From positions 2,355,550-2,419,549 of the forward strand of contig OY725493.1 in NCBI GenBank assembly GCA_963281255.1: a stretch of 64,000 bases of DNA. The letters are read 5' to 3'. Every line of letters starts with the position of its first letter. Within the stretch, counting starts at the first letter, position 1. The stretch comes from Aphrocallistes beatrix. Taxonomy: Eukaryota > Porifera > Hexactinellida > Sceptrulophora > Aphrocallistidae. The notes below the pieces were generated by a model that was given only the letters and a program-made list of their open reading frames with translations, made no database searches and was not told the DNA's origin. Positions 22,395-32,458 of the stretch are shown here, piece by piece. The translations under genes were made by a program, and so were the position numbers.

Positions 22395-23315
22395 TGCGCA
22401 GAATACCACCTATGTCATTTTACAATATCTGTTCCAAGCAATGATCATGCCCGGTGCCACGTATTATGATGTGTGGTCACCGACTAGCTTAGTGTGTGTC
22501 TGGACAGTGGACACACAAAGACTATACATTATCAGTTAACCTTGATTACAGTAAACTAACCTAGGTATCTAAGCACCGCATCCTGCCTTTGAGGCAGTGG
22601 GTGTTCAGACACCCAGGAAACCTTGTGCGCCGACCCTGATGGTCATATATATTTTGTTACAGAATGTGTAGCCTTGTGGATAGATAATAATATAGGTGAT
22701 TGCAGAAAGAGAACCAGTATATTTAATTGCTAAATTTACAGCCATTTCCTTGGTGCGAAAAGAGATTCAAGTCATGAATACCTGTAGAGTACCACACAAT
22801 TGAAAGGATTTAATTTAGTAATTATTTGTTTCCGCATGCGATACCCGCATGCGGATAGACGTAAATCCGCATGCGGATGAACGTATTTAATATATGCAAC
22901 ATTTTCACTCTTTGATACGCGATACGTTGGGTACAATCAAGTAGTAGCAAATACATATCTGACATTTAGGGTGATTAATTCTTTAGGTTTCACTTCTTTT
23001 CTCTCTCTGCTGATCTTAGTTAGAATAACAACACAATACTTACAAAGTCGGATTTTGAAGAATATTTTCGGCTAAAGCACAAGTTATTATATTTTGCTGT
23101 GTTAATCAAATCATATGCGGATTGGGAATTTTCAGGTACTTGATCATAATACAAAGTGTTTTATATCCAATTCTATTAATCGCTGAGTACATTGTGTATG
23201 TAAATACTTAAATCAAATTAAACCGCTGTCTCTACAAACGTTATTTCGATTCAGAACTTTATGAATATCGAGAGAAATGGGTGAGAAATATTACAGACAA
23301 ATTCATAGGAATTTT

Positions 23316-23656
23316 AAACTGACTTCTACTACGATTGCGATTGGACTAGCCTGCCATATCATTACGTTTTCAATCCTATCAACTGCACCACAAGTCTATG
23401 TCCTGGAGTCTCTTTTGCCAAACGTACCGTCTATATTGCAAATAATCATCAGCTATCTGGAAGCTTGTACAATCATTATGAAAGCATCAACCACGATTGG
23501 ATCAATTTTTTAAATCTGCCCATACATCTTATTCAGCCTGGACACTTCTACATTAGATTGAAGGAAATTTACTGCTTCAGAAATAATAATTTTTATTCCA
23601 ATCTAATTACTCGACTGCTTCAACGTCATAACGCAGCATACCAGAGGAATTATTGA
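23316..23656 (+). pseudogene. Possible isolated exon or gene remnant
   Basis: After an in-frame TAA at about 23312 the frame stays open for about 113 codons to a stop at 23654-23656, without an early Met. It includes a Cys- and aromatic-rich segment (YYDCDWTSLPYHY, INCTTSLCPG) that resembles extracellular protein more than noise. I cannot name a family. It could be an exon of an unrecognised gene, a remnant, or chance. Confidence 0.25.
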
Positions 23657-24214
23657 GATATTAATCCATTACTATATTGCCTGTATATGTGTCATAAACA
23701 AGATGTAAATAAGTGATGTGGTTTTAGTGTCTTCCTATAGGATCTATGATCTTATATAATGGGTATAGGTGCACAGTTCTAAAATGGATGGTGGTGTCCG
23801 GCCAGCGCCGCTCCAGCTTCCGCTCCAGTGTTTCAAAGGAGCGCGCTCCAGCCTCCGCTCCTCAAAATAGGATCGCGCTCTTTTAATGCTCTGTTAATAC
23901 CAAAGGTACACTATAGGTGTTTCTACAATATGAATATATGATGCTGATATCATCATGATGAAGTCATGATGAGCTAGTAACATCTAAAATCGGGGTACAG
24001 TGACTCAATGAGATATCTTTCACATGTGTATTCTCACAATAAGATGGAAGCACACTCCAATCCCGTCTGTGAGGGTTTTTTAAACATAATATAAGTAGTA
24101 CAGTACCGGTAATACAAAATGTATATAATCAGATAATCCTTAAACCTTTTTTAATCATTAAACAACAAAAGTAATTATTAAAATTATGTTTGTTTGGTTT
24201 TTCCAGATAGCCCA

Positions 24215-24945
24215 CAAATGTGCCGCAATACCAAGTGAGTACCGTCTAGCACAGTAGGACTTATTTGAGCAATAACTGAGCTGGACTATGCTCACTGGGA
24301 TCCCGACGTACTTGTGAGATGTCTGGATGGCGACTGCATGATAAAGGTGGAGGAAAACGGGGGTATCTTTAAAAGGTGCCAAGAAAATAATGAAAACTAC
24401 CCCAAACGTATATGGCTTCCCCGCCCAAAATGACGCGACAATTTATCGGGGCAAACGCAGGGCTAGCTTCTGGTAATTAGTGTTAAACTTGAAAAAATAG
24501 ATTTTGGATAGTGTGAAATGAATAATTAATTATTAAATAAAAATTGTGAAAAAATTGTACGTCATAGAAAAATCTGCAACTGCAGAAGGTGTTAGAATTG
24601 TTTTATGTACATTAAGCGTCAAAAAATTATAGGGTTGCATTCATGGATTCTGAGTTCACACACTGTCTGGCCATTCTAAGGTGTCTCATTTTGTCCTTTC
24701 GTGTCGGATTGAAAGTCCTACCCATAGGTGCACACCCCATATTCTTAAAGCACCTATTGCCATAATTTCAGACTCTAATCTCTTATGGTTCGGCTGAGAG
24801 ATAAATCACCGAGAAAATATTGTCTACGTCTAGCACAGTGAAATTTATTCGCTCAATAAACTGAGCTAGACTACTCACTTATCGCGGCGCATTTGTGGGA
24901 TGGCGACTGCATGATAAAGGTGGAGGCCAACTTGAGTATATTTAT
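24215..24945. repeat. Pair of related ~120-bp segments
   Basis: 24235-24365 and 24832-24935 share GTCTAGCACAGT, the GAGCTRGACTA word and the long block GGCGACTGCATGATAAAGGT. GTCTAGC/GAGCTAGAC could pair as a hairpin in the second copy. Function unknown; probably a repeat. Confidence 0.55.
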
Positions 24946-25609
24946 GATATTTTCTCAAATTAGATTCTTACACAGTTCATTCTGATAATATGCAGAAATA
25001 AGTGCTGAAATAATAGATTGGATTGACGATATCCTAGTGAAGGAAATACTAACCAAACTTATTTAACACCTATTTCTTGACTATATAGGTATTGGCGTAT
25101 ATGTATAACAACGCTTCCTAACCAGTATGCTTTGTTAAACCTACTATATATGTACAAGTATTAGAGAAGCTCGCCATTTCTATATTTTCTCCTCCAAACA
25201 GTTTTTAATTCCATTCTAAAATATCAGCGACGAAACTTCCGTTTACCACTAGGAAATGTACTAATAATGAAAAGGAATTAAGAAAAATAAATTCTACATC
25301 GTTTGTTATATCTGATATATCGATTGAATCCATTAATTCAATTGTGTTAGTTATAAGCGGGAAGACAGATAGTGCCAAGCTCGATAGGTCGGGTCTCAAA
25401 TTTCATACCGAGGGTATTTTCCAATAGTAACATTCCTTCTTGTCCTAAGTTTATAAGAATGATTTTGTCTCAGACTGATATTAAATTTGCATTTATTAAC
25501 ATAGAAAAAATTGACGGAAATATATAGAAAATGCTTTCTTTAAATTTAATGCAGAGTCTTAGCAAACTCAATCTTTTAGATAAGTAAACATACTACAACA
25601 TACAGTCTC

Positions 25610-26338
25610 ATGGGTTGTCATAGCAGCAAGAGCAATCGTGTGGAGCATACAAGCGAACTTCTGAAGTCCCCTACAATCCACAAGTCAACTAAACAAAATA
25701 TTATCAATCCCCGGGAGCCCGTTACGCCCCAAAAGCCATTTTGTTGTCACCCAAAAATAATAATTATCACTATTGTTCATAAGGCTCTTCTTAAATTCTT
25801 CGGGAGTGAATCCAAAATCTACATTCCCCTATGTCTAGAATTGCTGAATCATGATTCAGGTAACTTTGTCGTCCCAAAATTCGATGGAAAAGATAAAAAG
25901 CTAACATTAAAGGAAAATTTGCCTAGAAATCTCGTTCTTCACGTGGTAACTACAGGAGACAACATGGTATTCGTGTACCAGGCAGTAGGTGATAATGGTA
26001 GTTTAACCAGTCCTTATTTGCTAAATCCTACAAGTGGAGACTTACCATGTAAAACAGAAAGCATTACTCAGGATGAAACAACGATAATGGGAAGCATTCA
26101 AAATTTGTTTTCATTGAATGGGATGGTAAACAAGGATGCATTCTATTGGAACAAAGGCGAAGATCAAACTGGTAGTTTCTTCAAAATATTTTCAACAGAA
26201 AAACTGCAAACAAATGAACTCGACTCGGAAACTAAACTCTACTGGCAATCCACTGGAGGTGTAGTCAAACTCGGGGATTACAGTGCCAGTGCACTCAAAT
26301 TTCAATTAGATTTCAAAGACTCTAATTCTTATATCTGA
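25610..26338 (+). CDS. Small protein with MGC lipidation signal, unknown
   Basis: This 242-aa frame begins MGCHSSKSNRV. Gly2 and Cys3 followed by Ser and Lys form a classical dual N-myristoylation/palmitoylation signal, so the product probably sits on the inner face of a membrane. Residues 1-45 look flexible. The rest is a mixed alpha/beta globular part with no motif I know (VLHVVTTGDNMVFVYQAVGD, KLYWQSTGGVVKLGDYS), perhaps a beta-rich fold. A truncated copy of the upstream region and first codons lies about 1.3 kb downstream, so the locus has duplicated. The ATG is supported by that shared upstream sequence. Confidence 0.6.
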   Translation: MGCHSSKSNRVEHTSELLKSPTIHKSTKQNIINPREPVTPQKPFCCHPKIIIITIVHKALLKFFGSESKIYIPLCLELLNHDSGNFVVPKFDGKDKKLTLKENLPRNLVLHVVTTGDNMVFVYQAVGDNGSLTSPYLLNPTSGDLPCKTESITQDETTIMGSIQNLFSLNGMVNKDAFYWNKGEDQTGSFFKIFSTEKLQTNELDSETKLYWQSTGGVVKLGDYSASALKFQLDFKDSNSYI

Positions 26339-26789
26339 GTACTTTCTCTCCAGCATATCTATTTCTAGTGGTAATTTGTTGTATTCTAGATAGTATTCAT
26401 ATAGCTCCAATAGGGAGGCATAATTTTTATTTCTTAGTATATTTGTTTTCTTTCTACTACAAATGTTCTTAAAATAATCATCAATTGACTCTTTGGCTAG
26501 TATGGGATACAATGAGCAGAGTTTCCAGACATAAGAAAGTCTAGATTACGGAGTATTTCCATCTTCCTCTGTGAAGCAATGAGCTCTTCTTCGTCACGTA
26601 ATGATTATATTTGGTTAATTCTTATTCTAAAATGTCAATAATGAATTAAGGACAAATTTTATTTATAAAATTTATACTATTTATACAATTTTAGTTATAA
26701 AATTCACGATTCAGGAGAACTAACAATAATGCGGAATTATGTAAGTCTAAAAAAGCAAGAAGAGTTAAAATGTGTTTTTGCTAAAAAAT

Positions 26790-27040
26790 AAAAATAAAAT
26801 TTCATTTTAAAACTGCTTTCTCTAAATGTAGTGCAGTGCTCAGTTTTAGCAAACTCAATTTTTGTTTGTACAGATTTAACACATGCACACAGTCGAATGG
26901 GTTGCCATAGCAGCAAGAGCAATTGTGTGGAACATACAAGCAAACTTCTGGAGTCGCCTGCAATCCACGAGTCAGTTAAGTAAGATAGAAACGATGCACA
27001 TGAGCGCACATTACGGCCCAAAAGTCATTTAACCAGATGA
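26790..27040 (+). pseudogene. Truncated duplicate of the MGC-protein gene 5' end
   Basis: 26800-27030 aligns with about 25530-25745, including upstream AGCAAACTCAAT and the start codon at 26897. It encodes MGCHSSKSNCVEHTSKLLES and continues to TAA at 26981-26983, 28 codons in all. Beyond the GGCCCAAAAGTCATTT block the similarity ends. The lipidation signal is intact but there is no downstream domain. Confidence 0.8.
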
Positions 27041-27984
27041 AAACGGCCTCCAGAAGCTCGATAAACTCGATTGGGGTTTATACTAATGGTTCATGAGGTT
27101 ATTCATAGTATCTTAGTGCAAAAACTACATTATACTAACAGAAAATAGTAGTACTATGTATAGTGACCAACTTCTGAAATGAGTGCCTCCCTATATTTTT
27201 TTTGTTTGATCCTCTTTTTTCCGAGAACACCATAAGTGAGACGAATGAAATTTAGACACAGGTGTAGAATGTTTATGGGCACACGAAGTTACTTTACGAT
27301 TTTCGATTCGATATTCAATGATAAATTGAGACATCTTTGATGGTCCAGGCAAGGTGTTAAATTGATAATTCATGATGGCAACCCGATCAATTTTTAGTTA
27401 CATAAGGTGCATAAGCACATTTTAATACCTGTAGTTACATATTTTTCTATGACGTTCCATATTTTTACAATATTTATATAAAAATTAATTATTAATTTCA
27501 CACTATGTAATGCGATTAAAATTATATTCTTCATTCTCAATATTTAACACTTGTTAAGAAAGTGTGAGAATGGAGATTGTGAGCTTAAACTTTATTATTA
27601 AAATAGAGTAGAGGGTCAGTTATCTGAATATGATGGGATCAAAGGGGTTTCGGATGAGTGAAACGTTCGGTTATTATGACTCTCAAATTGTTATTTTTTT
27701 CAAAATCCAATGATATTCTAATTTAAAAAAAATATTATTGTAAGATGTCTAAATAATCCGAGAATGAAATATAATGTCAATCTAATTATTATTGATGTAC
27801 TTATGGCAGGTCAAATCTGGGATACAGACTTTTCGTGCAGGACATTACAGGGAGAAAGCCTTCAAAACGTAGATGCTGCGATGATAGGGAAGCTGCGTTG
27901 GAGAATTTGATTGAGGGATATTTAACAAGACCTAAGAAAGAATTTTTGAGAGGGGTTGCTCATCATTTTACATTTCCTTACTAT
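27041..27984. other. Intergenic
   Basis: No gene recognised. A MITE-like segment (GTCAGTTATCTGAATATGAT, then TCGGATGAGTGAAACGTT) lies near 27615-27690. Confidence 0.4.
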
Positions 27985-28500
27985 TAAAACTCGATTAATG
28001 TTTGTGTGTTTGTGTATATATATATATCTGTAACGAATTGATTGAAGAAACTGCCGGTCATAGAAAGCTAATTTTTGGCATGTGGGAGTCTCTTGGCTAT
28101 GGCTCCAGTAAGTTCTGAGCTCAGAGCAAAATGTCGACTCATCATGGAATTATGACGTCATTGTCACATTTTTAATAGCAACACAGTTATTCGGGCATAA
28201 CTCAGCCATTATAGGAGATAGAAGGCTGAAATTTTAATAGAATCTGTATACTAACATACCTCACATATGATGCTACTAACATCAAAAAATGATGACTCAG
28301 CACTTTTTTATGACGTCATCATTACTCATCAAAACTTTAAAAATTGATCATTTTGGTAGATAACAGTAGGACAGACGTATTTAGAGATGTTATTTTCCTG
28401 ATAATTAACCATTGTGACCTCAGGCGACCGAAGGGAGCCTCCGGCGGACACTTTGTGTCCGCCAGCCGCACAGCACAAGCAAGCGAAGCGCGCTTGTATT
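27985..28500 (-). repeat. Family A repeat, copy 8, with left terminal motif
   Basis: The copy begins CCTTACTATTAAAACTCGAT, then a TG/TA-rich stretch, then CTGTAACGAATTGATTG. The body has two TGACGTCA sites and the GC-rich hairpin end near 28498. This copy best shows the order of family parts. Confidence 0.9.
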
Positions 28501-28643
28501 GATTAATATAGTATACTAATTATTTTTAATCTGTTTTAATTAACTTTTCTTTTCACATTACAACATATAGCATTCCCTATTTAATTCATAACATTAATTA
28601 CAGGGGTTTTAAAATTGCGTAAACAGCTGAATAAATTCATTGT

Positions 28644-28708
28644 TTGTCACGAACTGTCTATGTCACGAAGTGTCTTGTTACGAAATGTCCTGTCACGAAA
28701 AGTCTGTA
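28644..28708. repeat. TGTCACGAA tandem repeat
   Basis: There are four imperfect repeats of TGTCACGAANTGTC, similar in design to other subterminal TE repeats in the window (compare AATTCGCAA at 21790 and ATATGCATAATG at 54707). Confidence 0.7.
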
Positions 28709-28939
28709 ACTCGTCAAATCTAGCCTAATTTAATCCGAATTTCGTTCATTTTCTGACTTTTGGATCAAAATATTGTCAAACTAAATGATCTGAAAATTAC
28801 TTTCTAGGTCAGGTCTGGTCAAGTTAATGCTCAACTTTATAACAAACCGCGAATTGTGTCCAGAAAACGCTCTTTCACTACGCCACCCCCCCAAATTAAA
28901 GAGGCTGATTTGAATGGGAAATAATTTCTGAAATTTTTG

Positions 28940-29925
28940 CCCTTTCAATGTCTACTCAGGTCAGCAAAGTTGCCTCCTCCTGCTTCTACTACATCTATAA
29001 CATCCGGCGTATTATAAAGTATCTCTCTAGGGAAGTCTGTGAAACTCTTGTTAATTCTCTTATCACATCTCGTCTTGATTATTGTAACCAGAGTGGACCA
29101 TGGGTCACTTACAGTGACCCATGACCCATCTGACCCATTGCATGCGTGACCCATGACCCAGTGACCCAGTACGTGACCCAGTGACCCAGTGACCCAGTGA
29201 CCCAGTACGTGACACAGTGACCCAGACTAGTTTAACACAACACATACAAGTAAATGATGTTAATCAATTAATTTATTCTTATAACCTTCTAAAACTACAG
29301 AGATGATCCATCGATTTATGTGGCCCATGTGACCCATGACCCTGTAATCCAGTGACCCAGTGACCCAGTGGGCTGGGTCACTGGGTCAAGAGGTCGTGAC
29401 CCATGACCCAACTGACCCAGCGATTTATGTGACCCAAGTGACCCATGACCCATGACCCAGTGACCCATGGTCCACTCTGATTGTAACAGCCTCTTGTATG
29501 GTTGCCCCTCATCCCTCTTAGCTCGACTCCAGCGAGTCCAGAACAGTGCAGCCAGGCTTATCTACAATATCTCTCGTACCTTTTCGTCATCTCCTCTTCT
29601 TATTAACCTCCACTGGCTGCCTGTTAAACATCGCATCCTCTTCAAAATTCTCCTCATAACTTACAAAGCCATCCATTCTCTTGCTCCGGACTATATCATC
29701 CAGCTCATAAAGGTTAAGTCATCCAATCGTACTCTACGATCATCCAATGCCATCCTCCTTGAACATCCTATTATCAAATCTTCCAAAACGGTGATCGTGC
29801 ATTCACTTTAGCTGCGTCTGTTGAATGGAATCTTCTCCCTCCGAGCATTCGGAATGCCCCCTCACTTCTTCTCTTCAAAAAACTCCTGAAAACTCATCTT
29901 TTCCGTATCGCGCACGACACATCCA
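28940..29925 (+). pseudogene. Non-LTR retrotransposon RT C-terminus, broken
   Basis: The end of a Jockey/CR1-type reverse transcriptase is readable: SKVASSCFYYIYNIRRI, then TSRLDYCN, then after an insertion SLLYGCPSSLLARLQRVQNS, LHWLPVKHRILFKILL and LAPDYI. After about 29790 a frameshift moves to a frame reading WNLLPPSIRNAP and FKKLLKTHLF, the usual last block of these elements. It is dead for three reasons: 5' truncation, a 391-bp hAT insertion inside the LDYCNSLLYG motif, and the frameshift. Confidence 0.92.
29089..29479. mobile_element. hAT MITE made of GTGACCCA repeats, inside the LINE
   Basis: The ends CAGAGTGGACCATGGGTCAC and GTGACCCATGGTCCACTCTG are flanked by the exact 8-bp duplication ATTGTAAC (29081-29088, 29480-29487). 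Most of the body is tandem and inverted GTGACCCA/TGACCCAG words. Confidence 0.97.
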
Positions 29926-30053
29926 CTTAAATAAATACTGATTAAATTATTTTCAGTGCATATATACATACCTTACAAGCATACATACACATACATTCAC
30001 ATACATGCACATACATACACACAAATACGTACATACATGTAGGGTTCTATTTG

Positions 30054-30375
30054 GGGGAGACCCCCCCAAATTGACAAATTTGAAATAATATTTGGGGGGG
30101 TCTCCCCATTTTTTGGGGGGACCCCCCCATTTATATATCTCGGATTTCATTTGGGGGAATCTCCCCCATTTTTGGGGGGACCCCCCCAAATTGACAAATT
30201 TGAAATAATATTTGGGGGGGTCTCCCCATTTTTTGGGGGGACCCCCCCATTTATATATCTCGGATTTCATTTGGGGGAATCTCCCCCATTTTTGGGGGGA
30301 CCCCCCCAAATTGACAAATTATATGAATATTTGGGGGGGTCACCCCCATTTTTTGGGGGGACCCCCCCATTCACC
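30054..30375. repeat. 120-bp tandem repeat of G7/C7 blocks (left arm)
   Basis: Two nearly identical 120-bp units (30069-30188, 30189-30308) are followed by a variant partial unit. Each unit alternates TTTGGGGGGG and ACCCCCCC blocks with AT-rich linkers (AAATTGACAAATT). The right arm at 32270-32455 has about one unit, so the left arm has expanded. ORFs reading GGPPQ-type repeats here are artefacts. Confidence 0.92.
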
Positions 30376-30762
30376 AAGACTGAGTTTTAAATTTGGGATT
30401 CCCCATATACTTCCCTTTAGAAGCATAATTGAATTTATATTATGTGCAACCTCTTCAATTATATTCAATTGATACAAATTGGTCACAAGGGTTCTTCGTA
30501 TTCATAAGGAATAGACTTAAATCAAACATAAGTGTAAATATAGTGTGTATAATTTGTAATTACAGATTGTTAGTGTTCCTATAACCATTATTCATAAGTA
30601 GTAATAATTTTCTGATATTTTGCTGTTCAAATTAGAAGTTGGAGTAAGAATTTTTAAAAAAGATACTTATTCAAGATTATCAAAACTTGGTAACATCGCG
30701 GATTTTAAATTCATTTTCAATTTAAAAGGAGTCATAAAGTTGAACCGCTGTGGTTCTTTTAG

Positions 30763-31862
30763 GTAATCTTCAATTATCAACTGACACATCACAAAGTAAA
30801 AGCGTTAAAAAATTGAAAACTTCTCCAAACGATCTTCCAGAAGAAGATCTATTCAGGCCCATCCAGAGTTGGGTTTTGTCCGTCCAAAACAGGTTTTGGA
30901 CAGGGCAGTGGACAAAACCTGGTTTTAACCGGTTAAAACCGGACAAAACTGGACAAAACCTAATGGAAAATGTAAATCATTGCAGTGGGTACGAAACAGT
31001 TTAGGATGGAAAGAGAGCGAGGACAATGAATGGATTTTCTTGCTAACTCCTGTTTATTACCATAACTATATTTTGTATTCGATTTATCATGGAAGCCACG
31101 AACAACACTTGGACAAAACCTGGACAACACTTGGACAAAACCTGGACAAGACTTGGACAAAACTTGGATATAACTGTGAATTTATGAATTAAATTAAATT
31201 TTGAGGTTTTGTCCAGTTTTGTCCAGTTTTGTCCACCCAAGAGGTTTTGGACAGGACGGTTTTAACCTGGTTAAAACCACTAGGTTTTGTCCAAGTGGAC
31301 AAAACCTGCCAACCCTGGGCCCATCACAATTAAGTGGCGACATAAAATTAATCAAGACATTTTACTCCTAAAATTGGACTTTGAGCATCCATCAGAATTC
31401 ACTAAAACAACATATATAAAGCTAAGGAATTGTATTCTGAAAAAGACTATTTCAATCATTCCTGATGGTAATTGTCTATATAGGTCCATTAGTTGGTGGT
31501 TAACTTGTAAAGAAGACTTTCATGGGTTCATTCGAACCAAATTAGTGGATTATATGGAGTCATCTTCTCCCATTAAACAATATATTAAGAACAAAACAAA
31601 TGAATCAATAGAAGAGTACCTAGCTCGCAACAATACAATCATGTCAACAGTTTGGGGTGGTGATGTTGAGCTATTTAGTATGGCGATATGGCTACAAACA
31701 GATGTATATGTATACATAAATGATGGTTGGGATAAATTCTCTTTCAAGGGATTTAACCCAAAAGTAGGAAGAAACATTGCAAGTAGTCAAGCAATTTATC
31801 TTAGAAATGAGGCATCACATTATGAACCCATAGTATCAGTTGTTAGGAAGGAAATTTGTTAG
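30763..31862 (+). pseudogene. OTU-type cysteine protease ORF, split by a hAT MITE
   Basis: After a TTTTAG acceptor-like site, the frame 30763-30863 (ending EEDLFRPI) is cut by a 454-bp insertion. It resumes in the same frame at 31318 (PITIKWRHKINQD) and runs to TAG 31860-31862. The downstream half has the OTU signature: catalytic Asp-Gly-Asn-Cys in IPDGNCLYRSIS, the central WGGDVELFSMA block and the His in NEASHYEPI. OTU enzymes cleave ubiquitin or related conjugates. The insertion brings stop codons, so the joined product cannot be made unless the insertion is spliced out. A start at Met 31287 lies inside the MITE and is unlikely to be natural. It lies within the long-TIR element 30040-32458. 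Confidence 0.88.
30864..31317. mobile_element. hAT MITE inserted in the OTU ORF
   Basis: The ends CAGAGTTGGGTTTTGTCC and GGACAAAACCTGCCAACCCTG are flanked by the perfect 8-bp duplication GGCCCATC (30856-30863, 31318-31325). The body is largely GGACAAAACCTGGACAAAAC-type repeats in both orientations. Confidence 0.97.
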
Positions 31863-32269
31863 GGAAATATAGGAACTATAGTAAATAGGACATTTAGAAT
31901 TAGTTTTTCTTCTGAATTTCATTTTCTTTCTATTTTCATCATTTATTTTCATTACTAAATTCATTTTATACTGTCATTTTATTCACTATATATTCTGTTT
32001 TACTTTATCTGTAATACTAATGAGATCTAACATAAATTGCTTTCTTTACTAAATTACAAGTAATTAAGGTAAAGCGTAAATGTTCAGAACTGAGTAGGAA
32101 TTTTCAAGCTAAATAGGAATATTTCTGCTAAACTTGAATATATTACTAGATAATTAATATTCTTTCAAAACCATAATATAAAATTAAAATGAAGAAATCC
32201 TCTTAATATATTACTTGAAGTTGCATATTTTGGAGAGTTACCCCAAACTTAAAAATCAGTCTTGGTGAG

Positions 32270-32455
32270 TAGGGGGTCCCCCCAAAAAATGGGGGGGACC
32301 CCCCTAAATATTCATATAATTTGTCAATTTGGGGGGGGTCCCCCCCAAATGAAATCCGAGTTATATAAATGGGGGGTCCCCCCAAAAAATGGGGAGACCC
32401 CCCCAAATATTATTCCAAATTTGTCAACTTGGGGGGAACCCCCCCAAATAGAACC
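32270..32455. repeat. Right inverted arm of the OTU element
   Basis: GGGGGTCCCCCC blocks lie in reverse order to the left arm, about 1.5 units long and ending CCCCCAAATAGAACCC. Confidence 0.9.
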
Positions 32456-32458
32456 CTA

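Larger units (their letters stand above)
19951..22896. mobile_element. 2.9-kb element with ~310-bp terminal inverted repeats
   Basis: 19951-20258 and 22592-22896 are inverted copies of each other. They include a CCGCATGCGG palindrome repeated within each arm and the inner block CACCCACTGCCT. The interior has no transposase but contains several nested elements (20302-21375, 20962-21278, 21790-22394). It is a non-autonomous foldback-type element acting as a landing zone. The outer target duplication was not resolved. Confidence 0.88.
22897..25609. other. Intergenic, few recognisable features
   Basis: It contains a possible broken exon (23316-23656), a GC-rich hAT-like half-end around 23790-23880 (GCGCCGCTCCAGC words), and a pair of related segments (24215-24375, 24832-24945). 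Otherwise it is AT-rich with no gene seen. Confidence 0.5.
30040..32458 (+). mobile_element. Long-TIR DNA element with G-run repeats and OTU cargo
   Basis: TAGGGTTCTATTTGGGGG at 30040 returns inverted at 32458. The arms (30040-30405 and about 32232-32458) remain complementary through to an inner block CACCAAGACTGA. Flanking ACATACATG and CAATACATG share their last seven bases, suggesting an 8-9 bp target duplication. The only protein inside is a broken OTU-type protease ORF. No transposase is visible, so the class is unknown and the element is non-autonomous or previously undescribed. Confidence 0.8.

Noticed and set aside
29953-30472. ORFs on both strands reading GGPPQIDK / GGSPQKWG repeats, collagen- or silk-like
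   Set aside because: They are translations of the G7/C7 tandem repeat in the transposon arm, present on both strands and mirrored at 32203-32492; not genes.
31287-31330. Met 31287 as start of the OTU gene
   Set aside because: It lies within the hAT MITE; the pre-insertion frame continues upstream of the duplication into 30763-30863.
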